A stretch of DNA of 64,000 nucleotides from Poriferisphaera corsica. GTDB taxonomy: Bacteria; Planctomycetota; Phycisphaerae; Phycisphaerales; Phycisphaeraceae. Location of the stretch: NCBI RefSeq assembly GCF_007747445.1, contig NZ_CP036425.1, forward strand, positions 1,720,175-1,784,174, read 5' to 3'. Below are positions 1-8,434 of the stretch, in pieces. Position 1 is the first letter of the stretch. The number at the start of each line of letters is the position of its first letter. Made by a program: the position numbers and the translations under genes. The notes below the pieces were generated by a model that was not told the DNA's origin, ran no database searches, and saw only the letters and a program-made list of their open reading frames with translations.

Positions 1-24
1 TGTTGCTTTTCCCTGACTCAAGCA

Positions 25-100
25 AATTGCATCATGACGTGCCACATGCCCTGCGAAACAATCGGAAGAATGAGGTAAGTAATTTCGTAAGACGCTCTAA
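25..100. repeat. Degenerate repeat, copy 1
   Basis: Bases 25-68 match 2097-2140 at 38 of 44 positions, and 75-100 match 2191-2216 closely. Copy 1 lacks about 50 bases present in the middle of the third copy. It lies just upstream of the first PEP-CTERM gene. It has no evident coding content; its nature (decayed small mobile element or repeated regulatory region) is unknown. Confidence 0.6.
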
Positions 101-201
101 TCAGGGACCGCTATCCTGCAGACCTCGCTGCTGATAGCTTCAATACTCGACGAGGAGGCCGCGACAATCCACGATTGTTCGCAACAATGGAGAGCCAGTT
201 C

Positions 202-900
202 ATGCCAACAATATCACTCACCACATTATTTAGGAAAACAACTTTACTTTGTCTCAGTTCTTTATTCGCTTCAGCATTACTATCGACGACTTCAAACGCC
301 ATACTTCTTCCTGACACATCACTTGATTACTTCACAAAATTCCAGGAAGTCAACGGCAACAACCCCACTGCGACCATCACTAAAGGCGCATACAGCGTCG
401 ATTTCACCGGCCACATCGGTATACGACCCGATGGGCCGCTCTACTTTCAGGACGCTCGTTCATTCTGGACTGAAGAAGACAATATTGACAGTACAGCTAT
501 CCTAAGCCATGCCGCCAATCACATGCAATTCGTCGCGCGTGATCGTGTCCTGCCCGGCAACGCGGATCCCAACGGCACAATCTCTTTTTTCAACGCTTCA
601 AATAGCCTGATCAACGTGGATATCGAAGTCTATGACGCACTCTCCAATGCGTTACTCGCCTCTGACCCCAACCACGGCTCAAACAAGTCAACCATCACGC
701 TCAGCAACGATTGGGTCCGCTACGTCATCACACCAACGGATAACACACAATCAATCTCTCGCCTACTGCTCACCAACGATGACGACACCGGCCGCAGCGC
801 CATCGATAATTTCGGCTTCGTCGTTCCCGAACCTGCAAGCGCATCACTACTCGCGCTCGGTACGCTCAGCCTCTTTGTTCGTTCACGTAAAAAACGCTGA
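202..900 (+). CDS. PEP-CTERM sorting domain protein
   Basis: Exported protein of 232 residues, probably surface-sorted. The C terminus shows the tripartite sorting signal: the motif VPEPAS, a hydrophobic stretch (LLALGTLSLFV) and a basic tail (RSRKKR). In known systems this tail is recognised in the inner membrane by an exosortase; none is encoded in the window. The N terminus has a basic region (FRKT) and a hydrophobic segment fitting a Sec signal peptide. I chose the ATG at 202 because GGAGAG lies 7 bases upstream; an in-frame ATG at 175 would add 9 residues that do not look like signal peptide. The central part has no domain I recognise; it is rich in Asp, Asn, Ser and Thr, as is common in these proteins. 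It stands alone and is followed by a hairpin terminator. Confidence 0.85.
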   Translation: MPTISLTTLFRKTTLLCLSSLFASALLSTTSNAILLPDTSLDYFTKFQEVNGNNPTATITKGAYSVDFTGHIGIRPDGPLYFQDARSFWTEEDNIDSTAILSHAANHMQFVARDRVLPGNADPNGTISFFNASNSLINVDIEVYDALSNALLASDPNHGSNKSTITLSNDWVRYVITPTDNTQSISRLLLTNDDDTGRSAIDNFGFVVPEPASASLLALGTLSLFVRSRKKR

Positions 901-921
901 GTACCTCAACTTAGAATAAAA

Positions 922-954
922 AAAGAGACACGCATTTATGATGCGTGTCTCTTT
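922..954. terminator. Bidirectional hairpin terminator
   Basis: A perfect 14-bp stem (922-935 with 941-954) around a 5-base loop. An A-rich run precedes it and T-rich sequence follows, so it could end both the PEP-CTERM gene from the left and the universal stress gene from the right. Confidence 0.8.
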
Positions 955-1001
955 CTATTCATTCAGTTCTATAACCAACCCAATAATCTCATCAAATCAA
1001 C

Positions 1002-1427
1002 CTACAAGTTCCCATTCCAGTTCGCAGGCAGCAGCAACACCGGCAAGTCTGTCTGGCGAATCAGATTCCCCGGCACGTCTCCCGCGATCAATCGCTTTAA
1101 TACGCCCTTACCTGTTAGCCCAAGCAAAATCATGGTGCATTGCCGTGCGTGAGCGGTGTTTAAGATCGCCTTTGATGTGTCATCCGAAAACAGCATGATC
1201 CCCTCACTGTTGATGCCCTTATCCGCCAGCGATTCAGTCAGCAGCTTCAGTGTCTGCTCGCCTCGATTCGTCGCATCCGATTCATGCTCATCTTCATCCT
1301 GAAGTGTTGCCACATGGGCAATCACCACATCCGATCCCAACCGGGACGCTAAATCCGCGACAGGGCCCAACAGCTTTTCGCTGGCCCACGGTGAACTCAC
1401 TGCTACAAGGATGCGGCTTTTACTCAA
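1002..1427 (-). CDS. Universal stress protein, UspA family
   Basis: Single-domain UspA-family protein of 141 residues, the usual length. It opens with the beta-strand ILVAVSSPW and carries a C-terminal nucleotide-binding pattern G-2X-G-9X-G (GLTGKGVLKRLIAGD). In ATP-binding members the last G is followed by Ser or Thr; here it is Asp, so ATP binding is uncertain. These proteins are cytoplasmic and raise stress survival by poorly defined means. The start is a TTG at 1427 supported by AAGGAG 9 bases upstream; no in-frame ATG lies near. It converges on the PEP-CTERM gene across a shared terminator. Confidence 0.85.
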   Translation of the reverse strand: MSKSRILVAVSSPWASEKLLGPVADLASRLGSDVVIAHVATLQDEDEHESDATNRGEQTLKLLTESLADKGINSEGIMLFSDDTSKAILNTAHARQCTMILLGLTGKGVLKRLIAGDVPGNLIRQTDLPVLLLPANWNGNL

Positions 1428-1664
1428 GATATTTCACTCCTTAAACGATTGAACGCAGCGAATGATATAACCTATCCATTCAAAACCGTCAAAATTAACC
1501 CCTCATCCCCACGGACTGCGTCGTCCCTCATCGCCCTTACCAAGACATCAATCCCGCAAAACATGCAATAACATTGCTTTATCGCAGTTTACACGAATAT
1601 CCATAGGTCTTGTCTGCGAATAACAGCAGCAAAGAATCGCTGAAATACCTTCGTTTCATGTGAT

Positions 1665-1708
1665 CGACCCATTGGTCAACGCATAGATAATTACGCAAGA
1701 CGCTCTAG
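1665..1708. repeat. Degenerate repeat, copy 2 (partial)
   Basis: CGACCCATTGGTCAACG at 1665-1681 corresponds to 2172-2188, and the segment ending GCAAGACGCTCTA (to 1707) corresponds to the 3' part of copies 1 and 3. Sequence further left aligns only loosely. Confidence 0.45.
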
Positions 1709-1837
1709 ATGACTTAGCTGACTAACTTCCAGTAATTGAACACACATTACTCGTTCTTAAACAGGATTGACAATCTTTTTATCGATATCCCTGCATGTTC
1801 CGCCTGCTGTAGGCCAATTATCGCAGTTATCGCTGTA

Positions 1838-1867
1838 AAATCGCCGTTTTATGGCGATTTATTTTTG
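1838..1867 (+). terminator. Orphan terminator-like hairpin
   Basis: An 8-bp perfect stem (1838-1845 with 1853-1860), 7-base loop, then ATTTTTG. No gene lies upstream on this strand within the interval, so it may mark a small RNA or be chance. Confidence 0.35.
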
Positions 1868-2096
1868 CCGATTTACCGCCTGGCACGATTGAATGTCCAT
1901 GGATCGTTCCCAAGGATAACCATACAAAGCGCTCTAAAGACATGTCGATCCAGACTTCCCTCGCAGCATGCACTGGTCAGGGGTCGTTTTCAGAATTTTC
2001 TGGCCTAAAATTACTTTTGTCAGAATATTTTCTCATTCAGCAAGGTTCGCTATCTATATACCGTTCCATATAGCGGTTTTATGAAGAAATAAAGTA

Positions 2097-2216
2097 AGTT
2101 GCATTATTACGTGTCACATGTCCTGCGAAACAATCAGAAGCAGGCTCATGTAATAACCGTTTTTTACTTAACGACCTATTGGTCAACGAGGCAAGTAATT
2201 TCACAAGACACTCTAA
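2097..2216. repeat. Degenerate repeat, copy 3 (longest)
   Basis: The most complete copy, about 120 bases. 2097-2140 aligns with 25-68 and 2191-2216 with 75-100; the middle TTGGTCAACG block is shared with copy 2. It lies upstream of the thioredoxin-like gene. Confidence 0.6.
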
Positions 2217-2394
2217 AGCGGCCGAATAACGCGACTTAGGTGGTGTTTCAAACTCATGTAAACACCAACGTCTGCGCACACGTATTGATGCGCTGTTGAT
2301 CAGACATGCGACGAGACAGCATGACATATGATACAGGCCGTATTGCCTTTGATGACATATGACGCTACGGATGTTCATTCTTGAAGGAAATCAC

Positions 2395-3420
2395 ATGGTT
2401 AATCATCGTAACCTTATCAAAACCATCATGCTCGGGTTGAGTATGCAATGTGCCCTTACACTTTCTCAGACACTCTACGCTCAAGAAGCCCCCGCATCAC
2501 CGAATGCCGCGACGCAGCAAGCAGGTGCAAAAGATCATGGCCCGTGGCAGATCGACGCAGATCTCAAAGATGTATTCGCGCAAGCCAAGCGTGAAAACAA
2601 AGACGTTGTGGTTAAGTTCACCGGTTCAGATTGGTGTCCACCCTGTATTGCACTTGATAAATCGATCTTGAGTCAGAAAGAATTTCAGGACGCGGTCACT
2701 GATGATTTTATTCTTGTGAAGCTGGATTACCCAAGACAAAAATCTCAATCCCCAGAGGTTAAGCAGCGTAACGCAGAAGCGCAGCAGAAATATCGTATTG
2801 AAGGTTATCCCACGTTGATCCTTTTTGATCAGAACGGAACGCCGTACGGGCAGACCGGGTATCAACCGATTAGTCCTGAGAAGTATGCACAGCATTTGTA
2901 TCAGTTGCGCGAAAGCCGGTTGCTGCGTGACAGGATTTTGGATGAAGCGGAAAAACTGCAAGGCACAGCACGTGCTGAAAAACTTGATGAAGCAATCAAT
3001 GTGATTGGCATCGATAACGCTGCACTGGGGATGCGCGATCAGATCAAAGAAATTTCAGAACTCGATGCAAATAACGAAGCGGGTTTAAAAGAGAAATACG
3101 CATCAATCTTGCAGAACATGAAATGGGAAGAAGCGATGCAGCGCGTGATGATGGCTGCCAAGTCGGGAGATCTCGATGAGGCGCTGATTCAGTTGCAGGT
3201 TGTGTTTAATGATGATCCGCCAGCCGAAGCAGATAAGGTACAGGAAATGTACATGCTCAAGGCTCAGTTGTTGGTTGCTAAGGGGGATAACGAAGCGGTG
3301 ATCAAGGCTGTTGAGGATGCGATCGAAGCGGCGCCGAACTCGCAGATGGCTCCGCAATTACGTGCAGCACTCGACAACATGAAAAAATCGTTGGACAAGA
3401 ATGTGTCCACAACAAATTGA
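2395..3420 (+). CDS. Exported thioredoxin-fold protein with helical C-terminal half
   Basis: Protein of 341 residues with an N-terminal signal peptide (hydrophobic MLGLSMQCALTLSQTLYA, likely cut after YAQ), so probably periplasmic. The thioredoxin-like domain (roughly residues 50-165) carries the redox motif WCPPC in FTGSDWCPPCIALDK and the cis-Pro region EGYPTLILFD. This motif is typical of the thioredoxin_7 family, which acts as a disulfide reductase or carrier of unknown partner. Residues about 170-341 are helical and charged with TPR-like character (GDLDEALIQLQVVF...MLKAQLLVAKGDNEAVIKA), suggesting a protein-interaction half. I prefer the ATG at 2395 because GAAGGA lies 6 bases upstream; the earlier in-frame ATG at 2359 has no such site. 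Confidence 0.8.
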   Translation: MVNHRNLIKTIMLGLSMQCALTLSQTLYAQEAPASPNAATQQAGAKDHGPWQIDADLKDVFAQAKRENKDVVVKFTGSDWCPPCIALDKSILSQKEFQDAVTDDFILVKLDYPRQKSQSPEVKQRNAEAQQKYRIEGYPTLILFDQNGTPYGQTGYQPISPEKYAQHLYQLRESRLLRDRILDEAEKLQGTARAEKLDEAINVIGIDNAALGMRDQIKEISELDANNEAGLKEKYASILQNMKWEEAMQRVMMAAKSGDLDEALIQLQVVFNDDPPAEADKVQEMYMLKAQLLVAKGDNEAVIKAVEDAIEAAPNSQMAPQLRAALDNMKKSLDKNVSTTN

Positions 3421-3508
3421 GTTTATTTGACTCGATTGATACATCGTGAGGGGGTGTGATGCGGGATGAAGTTGATTTAAAATTTAGTTGAAGAACTAAT
3501 TGATTGTG

Positions 3509-3541
3509 TGGCTGAACATGTGATGTGTTCAGCCATTTTTT
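3509..3541 (+). terminator. Rho-independent terminator
   Basis: Stem TGGCTGAACA / TGTTCAGCCA (3509-3518 with 3526-3535), 7-base loop and a run of six T, downstream of the thioredoxin-like gene. Confidence 0.8.
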
Positions 3542-3991
3542 ATGATTGTGCGCTAAGTTTGCTCAATTGTTGAAAATTGAAAGTTGCTTTTAGGGGTAAA
3601 AAAAATGGAAGTTGTCGTGCGTGAGGGGCGGGGTGGTTTGGTATGTGTGCTTTTGACGTGTTTTGTGGGGCGGGCAGACTTGCTTGGGATTATATATGGC
3701 GCTATTTTGCGCACAAAAAGTGATTTTCTAAGATTAGTCTGAATTGAAACGATGCAGAATTGGTGAGTTTTTGGCTGTTTTAATTAGTTTTTGACAAAAA
3801 AAATGAGAAAAGAGAAAGAAAATGAAGGTGTTTTAGATTGGGTTTCGTGTTTGTGCGCGCGTTTTGTCTTGTTGTTGATTTGGCATGTAAATTGCTAGGG
3901 TGAAAGAAAATACTTGAACATTTCACTGTTCTATGAAGGATGTGTGTAGTAGACCAATCTATCAGATGTAGAGCAATATTTCGGGAGAACG
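3542..3991. other. Non-coding interval
   Basis: About 450 bases with G- and T-rich composition and no supported gene. It must carry the promoter of the following membrane-protein gene, but I could not single out convincing -35/-10 boxes. Confidence 0.4.
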
Positions 3992-5812
3992 ATGATGGCA
4001 GATCAAGTTTCGGTGATGGAAGTTGAGCATTCGGGAGAGTTGGCTCTGAAGGTTGGACAAGAGATGGGATGGTTGTGGGGTGTGAAGGGAGTGGAGACGA
4101 AGCATGAAATTTTGGGGTGGGTGGAAATAAGCAGTGTGGATTTATGGGAGGTTGGGGTTTGGTTGTGGCCGGAGATTGTTGTGATGGTGGGGAGCTTGAT
4201 GGGGCTGGTGGCCACGGTGTATATGTGGCGATGGATGAGGATTCGCAGGAAGCTGCAGGATGTACGAGTGGGGGAGGGTTATTGCAAACGGTGCGGTTAT
4301 GTGTTGCGTGTGGCTGATGGGAAGAGAGATGCGGTTGTGTGTGCGGAGTGTGGGAAGGAGTTTAAGGTGGAGAAGGTTTCGGTGAGGAAATGGTGGCAGG
4401 TACGGTGGGTGTGTTTTGCTGTGGCGCTTATGGTGATGTTTGTGTGTTGGGGGGGAGCGGCTGTGGTGGGGGTGAGCGCGTGGCGGGCGATGAAGGGGTA
4501 TACACAGGGGATTGGTTATGGAGAGTGGCGGGATGGGACGTGGTGGGATATGAGTGGTGGTGAAGTGATTGACTGGGTGGATTTGCCTTCAGCGAAGTTG
4601 TATGAGTGGATGATGGGGTGGGACGAAAAATGGCGAGTGGTTGGAACGCAGAGGAGTGATGGTATGCATCATGAATTATGGGGGATGTGGTTTGACGAGG
4701 TAAGTGGTGAGGTGAAAAAGGAGGTGCTGGCGCGAGAGTATGCGAGTGAAATTTATTATGAGGTAATCGATGGCGAGAGACGGCGGTTTCAATTGATGAG
4801 GGATAGTTGGGACGGGTTGTTGCCTCGGTTTATCGCGTTTGATGGTGGTTATTTGCTGACCTTGGGGCAGCGGCTCTATTGGTATGAATCGTCTAATGGA
4901 GAGTTAGAGAAGATCGAGATGACAAAAGGTGATGCCGTACCGAAAACGAATGTAATGAGTACGAAGATGTATGATTTAGGGGATGGTTTTGTGGTGGTTG
5001 TGGGTACGATTAACGAGAAATTTAGTAGTGATAAAGCGTATGATGCAGTGGGGAAGCGGGTTAGTACGCGGTTTAGCCGCATTGTGGTGGTGGATGTGAT
5101 GAGGAAGAAGGTTGTGAATGAACAGAATTTTATTGTGAGGCGAGAGGATGTGAACTTGGATGGTGCGCAGTGTGAACCGATGAGGATAGGGCGTGATGGG
5201 GAGTTGTTGTATGACGGGTTGTGTGTGAGTGTAAGTGGTGGTGGAGAGGGCTTTGGAGATTACAGTTGGGGGATTGTAGATGCTGATGGTGTGTGGCATG
5301 GTTTGGGGTTGGAGAAGTTGCGCTCGGTGGGTTTTGAGAAGTTACCTGAGAAGGGATGGCAGCAAGGATGTGATTTTGATTTTGGTGAAGGGGAGAAGGT
5401 GATTGATCAGCGTAGTGCCGATTTTACGAGGAGCTATTTGGGGGAACTGGCAGCGGTGGTTCCGAAACATGGTGATATAACAAAGATGAATCTAACGGCG
5501 GAGCAGAAGGAGATGAGGACGCGGATTGCGCGAGGGGTTTACAATAGTTTTGGAGGGATTGCGTGGCAGCCGGGGTATGATCGACAGAAGTGGGCGATGC
5601 TGGCGGTGGTATCGAAAGATGATGAGAGTGTGGGACGGTTTGTGGCGCTTGAGTTGGGAGAGCTGGGCCGGTATCAGGTTAATCGAGGATGGTTGGCTGC
5701 AGATGGGAATAACAAACGGGTGTGGGTGAGCCGATTTGGATGGGATAAGGCAATCGGAGGAAGCCGAGATGCAGAGGAGGGGTGGGTGAAGGTTTATGAG
5801 ATTGGGGAGTAG
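3992..5812 (+). CDS. Zinc-ribbon membrane protein, function unknown
   Basis: Large membrane protein of 606 residues. Visible parts: a hydrophobic segment near residues 58-82 (IVVMVGSLMGLVATVYMW), a short zinc ribbon near 98-124 (CKRCGY...CAECGK, two CxxC pairs), a second membrane segment near 138-162, then about 440 residues presumably outside the membrane with no family I recognise. The same ribbon-next-to-membrane layout recurs in the gene at 53293. The protein is strikingly rich in Trp, Val and Gly, matching the G-rich coding strand. GGGAGA lies just upstream of adjacent ATGs at 3992 and 3995; either could be used. No neighbour suggests a role. Confidence 0.7.
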   Translation: MMADQVSVMEVEHSGELALKVGQEMGWLWGVKGVETKHEILGWVEISSVDLWEVGVWLWPEIVVMVGSLMGLVATVYMWRWMRIRRKLQDVRVGEGYCKRCGYVLRVADGKRDAVVCAECGKEFKVEKVSVRKWWQVRWVCFAVALMVMFVCWGGAAVVGVSAWRAMKGYTQGIGYGEWRDGTWWDMSGGEVIDWVDLPSAKLYEWMMGWDEKWRVVGTQRSDGMHHELWGMWFDEVSGEVKKEVLAREYASEIYYEVIDGERRRFQLMRDSWDGLLPRFIAFDGGYLLTLGQRLYWYESSNGELEKIEMTKGDAVPKTNVMSTKMYDLGDGFVVVVGTINEKFSSDKAYDAVGKRVSTRFSRIVVVDVMRKKVVNEQNFIVRREDVNLDGAQCEPMRIGRDGELLYDGLCVSVSGGGEGFGDYSWGIVDADGVWHGLGLEKLRSVGFEKLPEKGWQQGCDFDFGEGEKVIDQRSADFTRSYLGELAAVVPKHGDITKMNLTAEQKEMRTRIARGVYNSFGGIAWQPGYDRQKWAMLAVVSKDDESVGRFVALELGELGRYQVNRGWLAADGNNKRVWVSRFGWDKAIGGSRDAEEGWVKVYEIGE

Positions 5813-5930
5813 TGAGGTGCGTGCATCATGAAATGTACTTTTCGAGGAGGCAGGGTTGGTGGGTGTGTTGTTGGGTCGCGGCGGTACACGATTCTGTGGC
5901 TAGGAGGGGGAGTGGTGTATCTATAAACTA

Positions 5931-6239
5931 TTAGGATGCTAATTGTTTTGATAGCCAGGTGGTGAAGGCCTGGATATTTTTGTCGTGACGTTTGCAGTAA
6001 GACCACTTTTGGTGTTTGCGAACGGTGATGAATCCGGCTTGCTTGAGGATGTCGAGGTGGCGGCTGGCGGTTGGTTGGGCGATATCCAGTGCTTCGGCGA
6101 TAAGTGTCATGCATACACCAAAGTTAACGGGGTCGGCGGACCATTGATGTTTGAAGTGCCTGCGTGGTTTGGCGAGCAGTTTAAGGATTTGCATGCGCGG
6201 TTTGCTGGCGATGGCTTTGATTTGTATTGACCGATCCAT
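5931..6239 (-). CDS. ArsR-family winged-helix regulator
   Basis: Protein of 102 residues with the ArsR/SmtB fold. The recognition helix region is LIAEALDIAQPTASRHLDILKQAG, followed by a wing (FITVRKHQKWSYCKR). No clear metal-binding Cys pair is visible (one Cys in GVC and one in YCKR), so the inducer is unknown. It is transcribed divergently from the alpha/beta hydrolase 44 bases away, and the gap holds inverted-repeat candidates, so it probably represses itself and the hydrolase. Confidence 0.85.
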   Translation of the reverse strand: MDRSIQIKAIASKPRMQILKLLAKPRRHFKHQWSADPVNFGVCMTLIAEALDIAQPTASRHLDILKQAGFITVRKHQKWSYCKRHDKNIQAFTTWLSKQLAS

Positions 6240-6254
6240 AGCGTTTATTATATA

Positions 6255-6278
6255 GTCATATCGCTAAATGACAATATG
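6255..6278. promoter_or_regulatory. Candidate ArsR operator
   Basis: In the 44-base divergent gap two interlocking inverted repeats occur: GTCAT (6255-6259) with ATGAC (6268-6272), and CATAT (6257-6261) with ATATG (6274-6278). Dyads of this size between a regulator and its divergent target are typical ArsR-family sites; binding itself is inferred. Confidence 0.4.
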
Positions 6279-6283
6279 AAAGT

Positions 6284-7153
6284 ATGGTGCTTATGCTTGA
6301 GTTACAGTATGAATCGGTGATTGATGGGAATGTCGTGCGGTGGGGGAAGATGGCGTGTCGTGATAAGAACAAGGGAAAAAAAGGGGGGGGTCAGGGGGGG
6401 ATGGCGTTGATTGCGATACATGGGACGCCGTTTTCGTCACAGGTATGGCGGCGGATATTGCCACATCTGACGGGACGATTTACGGTTTATTATTATGATC
6501 TTGTGGGGTATGGGCAGTCAGAGATGCGGGAGGGTCAGGATGTGTCGTTGGGTGTTCAGAACGGGGTGTTGGCGGGGTTGATAGAGGAATGGGGGTTGGA
6601 GCGGCCGCATGTTTTGGCGCATGATTTTGGTGGTGCGACGGCGCTGCGGGGGTATTACTTGAATGGTTTGCGGTATGGTTCGTTGACGATTTTTGATGCG
6701 GTGGCGTTGCCGCCGTGGGGGTCGGCGCTTGTCCAGCATGTGCGGAAGCATGAAAAGGCGTTTAGTGAGATGCCAGGGTATATGCATGAGGCGATGTTGC
6801 GAGCGTATTTGCAGACGGCTGCACATCGAACATTGTCGGAGGAGGCGTTTGAGATCTATAGCGAGCCTTGGCTGGGGGAAGTGGGGCAGGCTGCTTTTTA
6901 CAGGCAGATCACGCAGATGGATCAGACGTATACGGATGAGGTGCAGGGGTTGTATGGGAAGATGGATTGCCCGGTGAAGGTGTTGTGGGGGGAGCAGGAT
7001 GAGTGGATTCCGTACGGGAAGGGGGAGGCGTTGGCGGCGATGATTTCGGAGTTGCCGTGTGAGGTTGTTCGGGATGCGGGGCATCTTGTGCAGGAGGATT
7101 GTCCGGAAGCGATTGTGGCGGCGGTGTTGGGAACGTGGCTGCGGAAGAAATAA
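6284..7153 (+). CDS. Alpha/beta hydrolase with Asp nucleophile
   Basis: Alpha/beta-hydrolase fold protein of 289 residues, no signal peptide, likely cytoplasmic. The oxyanion motif is HGTP (46-49). The nucleophile elbow is AHDFGG, so the nucleophile is Asp114 rather than Ser. The acid candidate is Asp239 in WGEQDEW and the base His267 in AGHL. Asp nucleophiles are typical of haloalkane or haloacetate dehalogenases and epoxide hydrolases, so hydrolysis of a halide or epoxide is more likely than of an ester; the substrate cannot be told. A Lys/Gly-rich insert (residues 27-39) precedes the first strand. The divergent ArsR gene suggests substrate- or metal-dependent control. An in-frame ATG at 6293 is an alternative start. 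Confidence 0.85.
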   Translation: MVLMLELQYESVIDGNVVRWGKMACRDKNKGKKGGGQGGMALIAIHGTPFSSQVWRRILPHLTGRFTVYYYDLVGYGQSEMREGQDVSLGVQNGVLAGLIEEWGLERPHVLAHDFGGATALRGYYLNGLRYGSLTIFDAVALPPWGSALVQHVRKHEKAFSEMPGYMHEAMLRAYLQTAAHRTLSEEAFEIYSEPWLGEVGQAAFYRQITQMDQTYTDEVQGLYGKMDCPVKVLWGEQDEWIPYGKGEALAAMISELPCEVVRDAGHLVQEDCPEAIVAAVLGTWLRKK

Positions 7154-7268
7154 TTGATTGCAGGTTGATGATCGCTGAATTGTGCAAACACCCCATGACC
7201 AGAGGTCATGGGCTTGAAGAAATCTGATTGGATAAGACGCAATAGGCAAATGGGTATTGATGCATGAA

Positions 7269-7297
7269 AAAACAACCTCGCAATGCGAGGTTGTTTT
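7269..7297. terminator. Bidirectional terminator
   Basis: A perfect 13-bp stem AAAACAACCTCGC / GCGAGGTTGTTTT with 3-base loop between the converging hydrolase and TPR/alpha-CTD genes. The T-rich arm on each strand lets it serve both. Confidence 0.85.
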
Positions 7298-7328
7298 GGT
7301 TTGTTTTTGGTTTTAGAGGGGAGAAGGT

Positions 7329-8258
7329 TTAGCCTTCGAGGGTGCGAAGCCCCATGCCCATTTCGGCGAGTTTTTCTTTGATCTCGAGGAGTGAGGTCAT
7401 GCCGAAGTTTTTGACGCCCATGAGTTCGGCCTCTGTGCGGAGGACGACGTCGCCGATGCATGAGACGTTGAGGAGTGCGAGTGCTTTGCGAGCACGTACG
7501 GAGAGGTTGAGGTCAGCGATGGGGCGTGAGAGCATTTCGTTGTCGCCCTGTGAGTCTGCGAGTTGTTCGTAGACTTGTTCTTTGACGGCTTGCTGATGCT
7601 GCTCGACGGATTGGCCGAGACGGAGGCCTTTTTGTGCGAGCATGGCTTTGATCTCTTCGAGAGATGCGTCGCCGAAGTTTTTGAATGAGCGTAGTTCCGC
7701 TTCGGTGACTTTGAGGAGGTCGCCGAGGGTTCGGATGTTCATTTTGCGGAGCGCGTTGCGTGTGCGGACAGAGAGTTCGAAGTCGGTGACAGGCGTGTCG
7801 AGAAGCACCATGTGCTTTTCGTTGCGCTTTTCGGCTTCATCATCGATGATCATGGCTTTGGAAGCGATGATGTCTTTGATGTAGAGCGAAGCGCGTGGGT
7901 GATTGGGGCTTGTGGCGAGAACTTGGCGGATGCATCGTTCTGCTTTGGAAAGCTCGTTGCGGTCTTCGTAGAGAATGGCGAGGTTGATGAGTGCGTTGAG
8001 GTGAGGCTTGTCAGCTTTGATGCACTCTTCGTAGAGGTGTAGTGCTTCGTCTTCTTCGCCGGTGACGTCGAGGGCGTAAGCGAGACGGAAGCAAATGTTG
8101 GCATCATCAGGGTTCGCGGTGTAGGCGGCCTGGTATGCTTTGATAGCGGCAGGGCGGTCGCACTCGGTCTCGGCTGCAAGGCCTTGCTCGTAGTATTTGG
8201 TTGCGGTTGCGGAATCGATTGCCTGTGCGGCACCGAATGTTGCATCAGCGTCTGTCAT
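7329..8258 (-). CDS. TPR protein with two RNA polymerase alpha-CTD domains
   Basis: Protein of 309 residues. Residues about 20-135 form three TPR-like helix pairs (KYYEQGLAAE..., NICFRLAYALDVTGEEDEAL, LNALINLAILYEDRNELSKAE). Residues 155-215 and 245-306 are tandem copies of the C-terminal domain of the RNA polymerase alpha subunit: FELSVRTRNAL...LKVTEAELRSFKNFG and LNLSVRARKAL...LRTEAELMGVKNFG. The Arg equivalent to E. coli alpha Arg265, which contacts UP-element DNA, is kept in both (Arg165, Arg255), as is the Gly of the helix-hairpin-helix. There is no alpha N-terminal domain, so it cannot assemble as RpoA. It may bridge DNA and protein partners or compete for alpha-CTD contacts; that is inference. 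A weak site (CAGGGG) precedes the ATG at 8258. Confidence 0.85.
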   Translation of the reverse strand: MTDADATFGAAQAIDSATATKYYEQGLAAETECDRPAAIKAYQAAYTANPDDANICFRLAYALDVTGEEDEALHLYEECIKADKPHLNALINLAILYEDRNELSKAERCIRQVLATSPNHPRASLYIKDIIASKAMIIDDEAEKRNEKHMVLLDTPVTDFELSVRTRNALRKMNIRTLGDLLKVTEAELRSFKNFGDASLEEIKAMLAQKGLRLGQSVEQHQQAVKEQVYEQLADSQGDNEMLSRPIADLNLSVRARKALALLNVSCIGDVVLRTEAELMGVKNFGMTSLLEIKEKLAEMGMGLRTLEG

Positions 8259-8434
8259 AGTGATTTAACCCCTGAGGTTAAAAGTGTGTTTATATTTTGG
8301 TTTATAAGGATGTAAATGATAATCGTGTGCGGTTTTGGGGGCAAATATTGGGGGTTGGGGAGAAAGTGGTGGATGAAGAGATTATCGGCTTTCAGAGGTT
8401 TGGTAGATGAGTGAGAAGGGGTCTGAGGGGTGTG

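Larger units (their letters stand above)
1428..2394. other. Long non-coding interval with repeats
   Basis: No credible gene is seen in about 960 bases; the short open frames lack ribosome sites and recognisable content. It contains repeat copies 2 and 3 and a hairpin at 1838-1860 (AAATCGCC / GGCGATTT) followed by ATTTTTG, which resembles a terminator of an unseen short transcript. Confidence 0.5.

Noticed and set aside
1736-2008. 90-codon open frame in the gap before the thioredoxin-like gene
   Set aside because: It crosses a strong hairpin, has no ribosome site and no recognisable content.
6518-7249. Long open frame on the minus strand opposite the alpha/beta hydrolase
   Set aside because: Arg/His/Pro-rich shadow of a gene with clear motifs on the other strand; a product of the skewed base composition.
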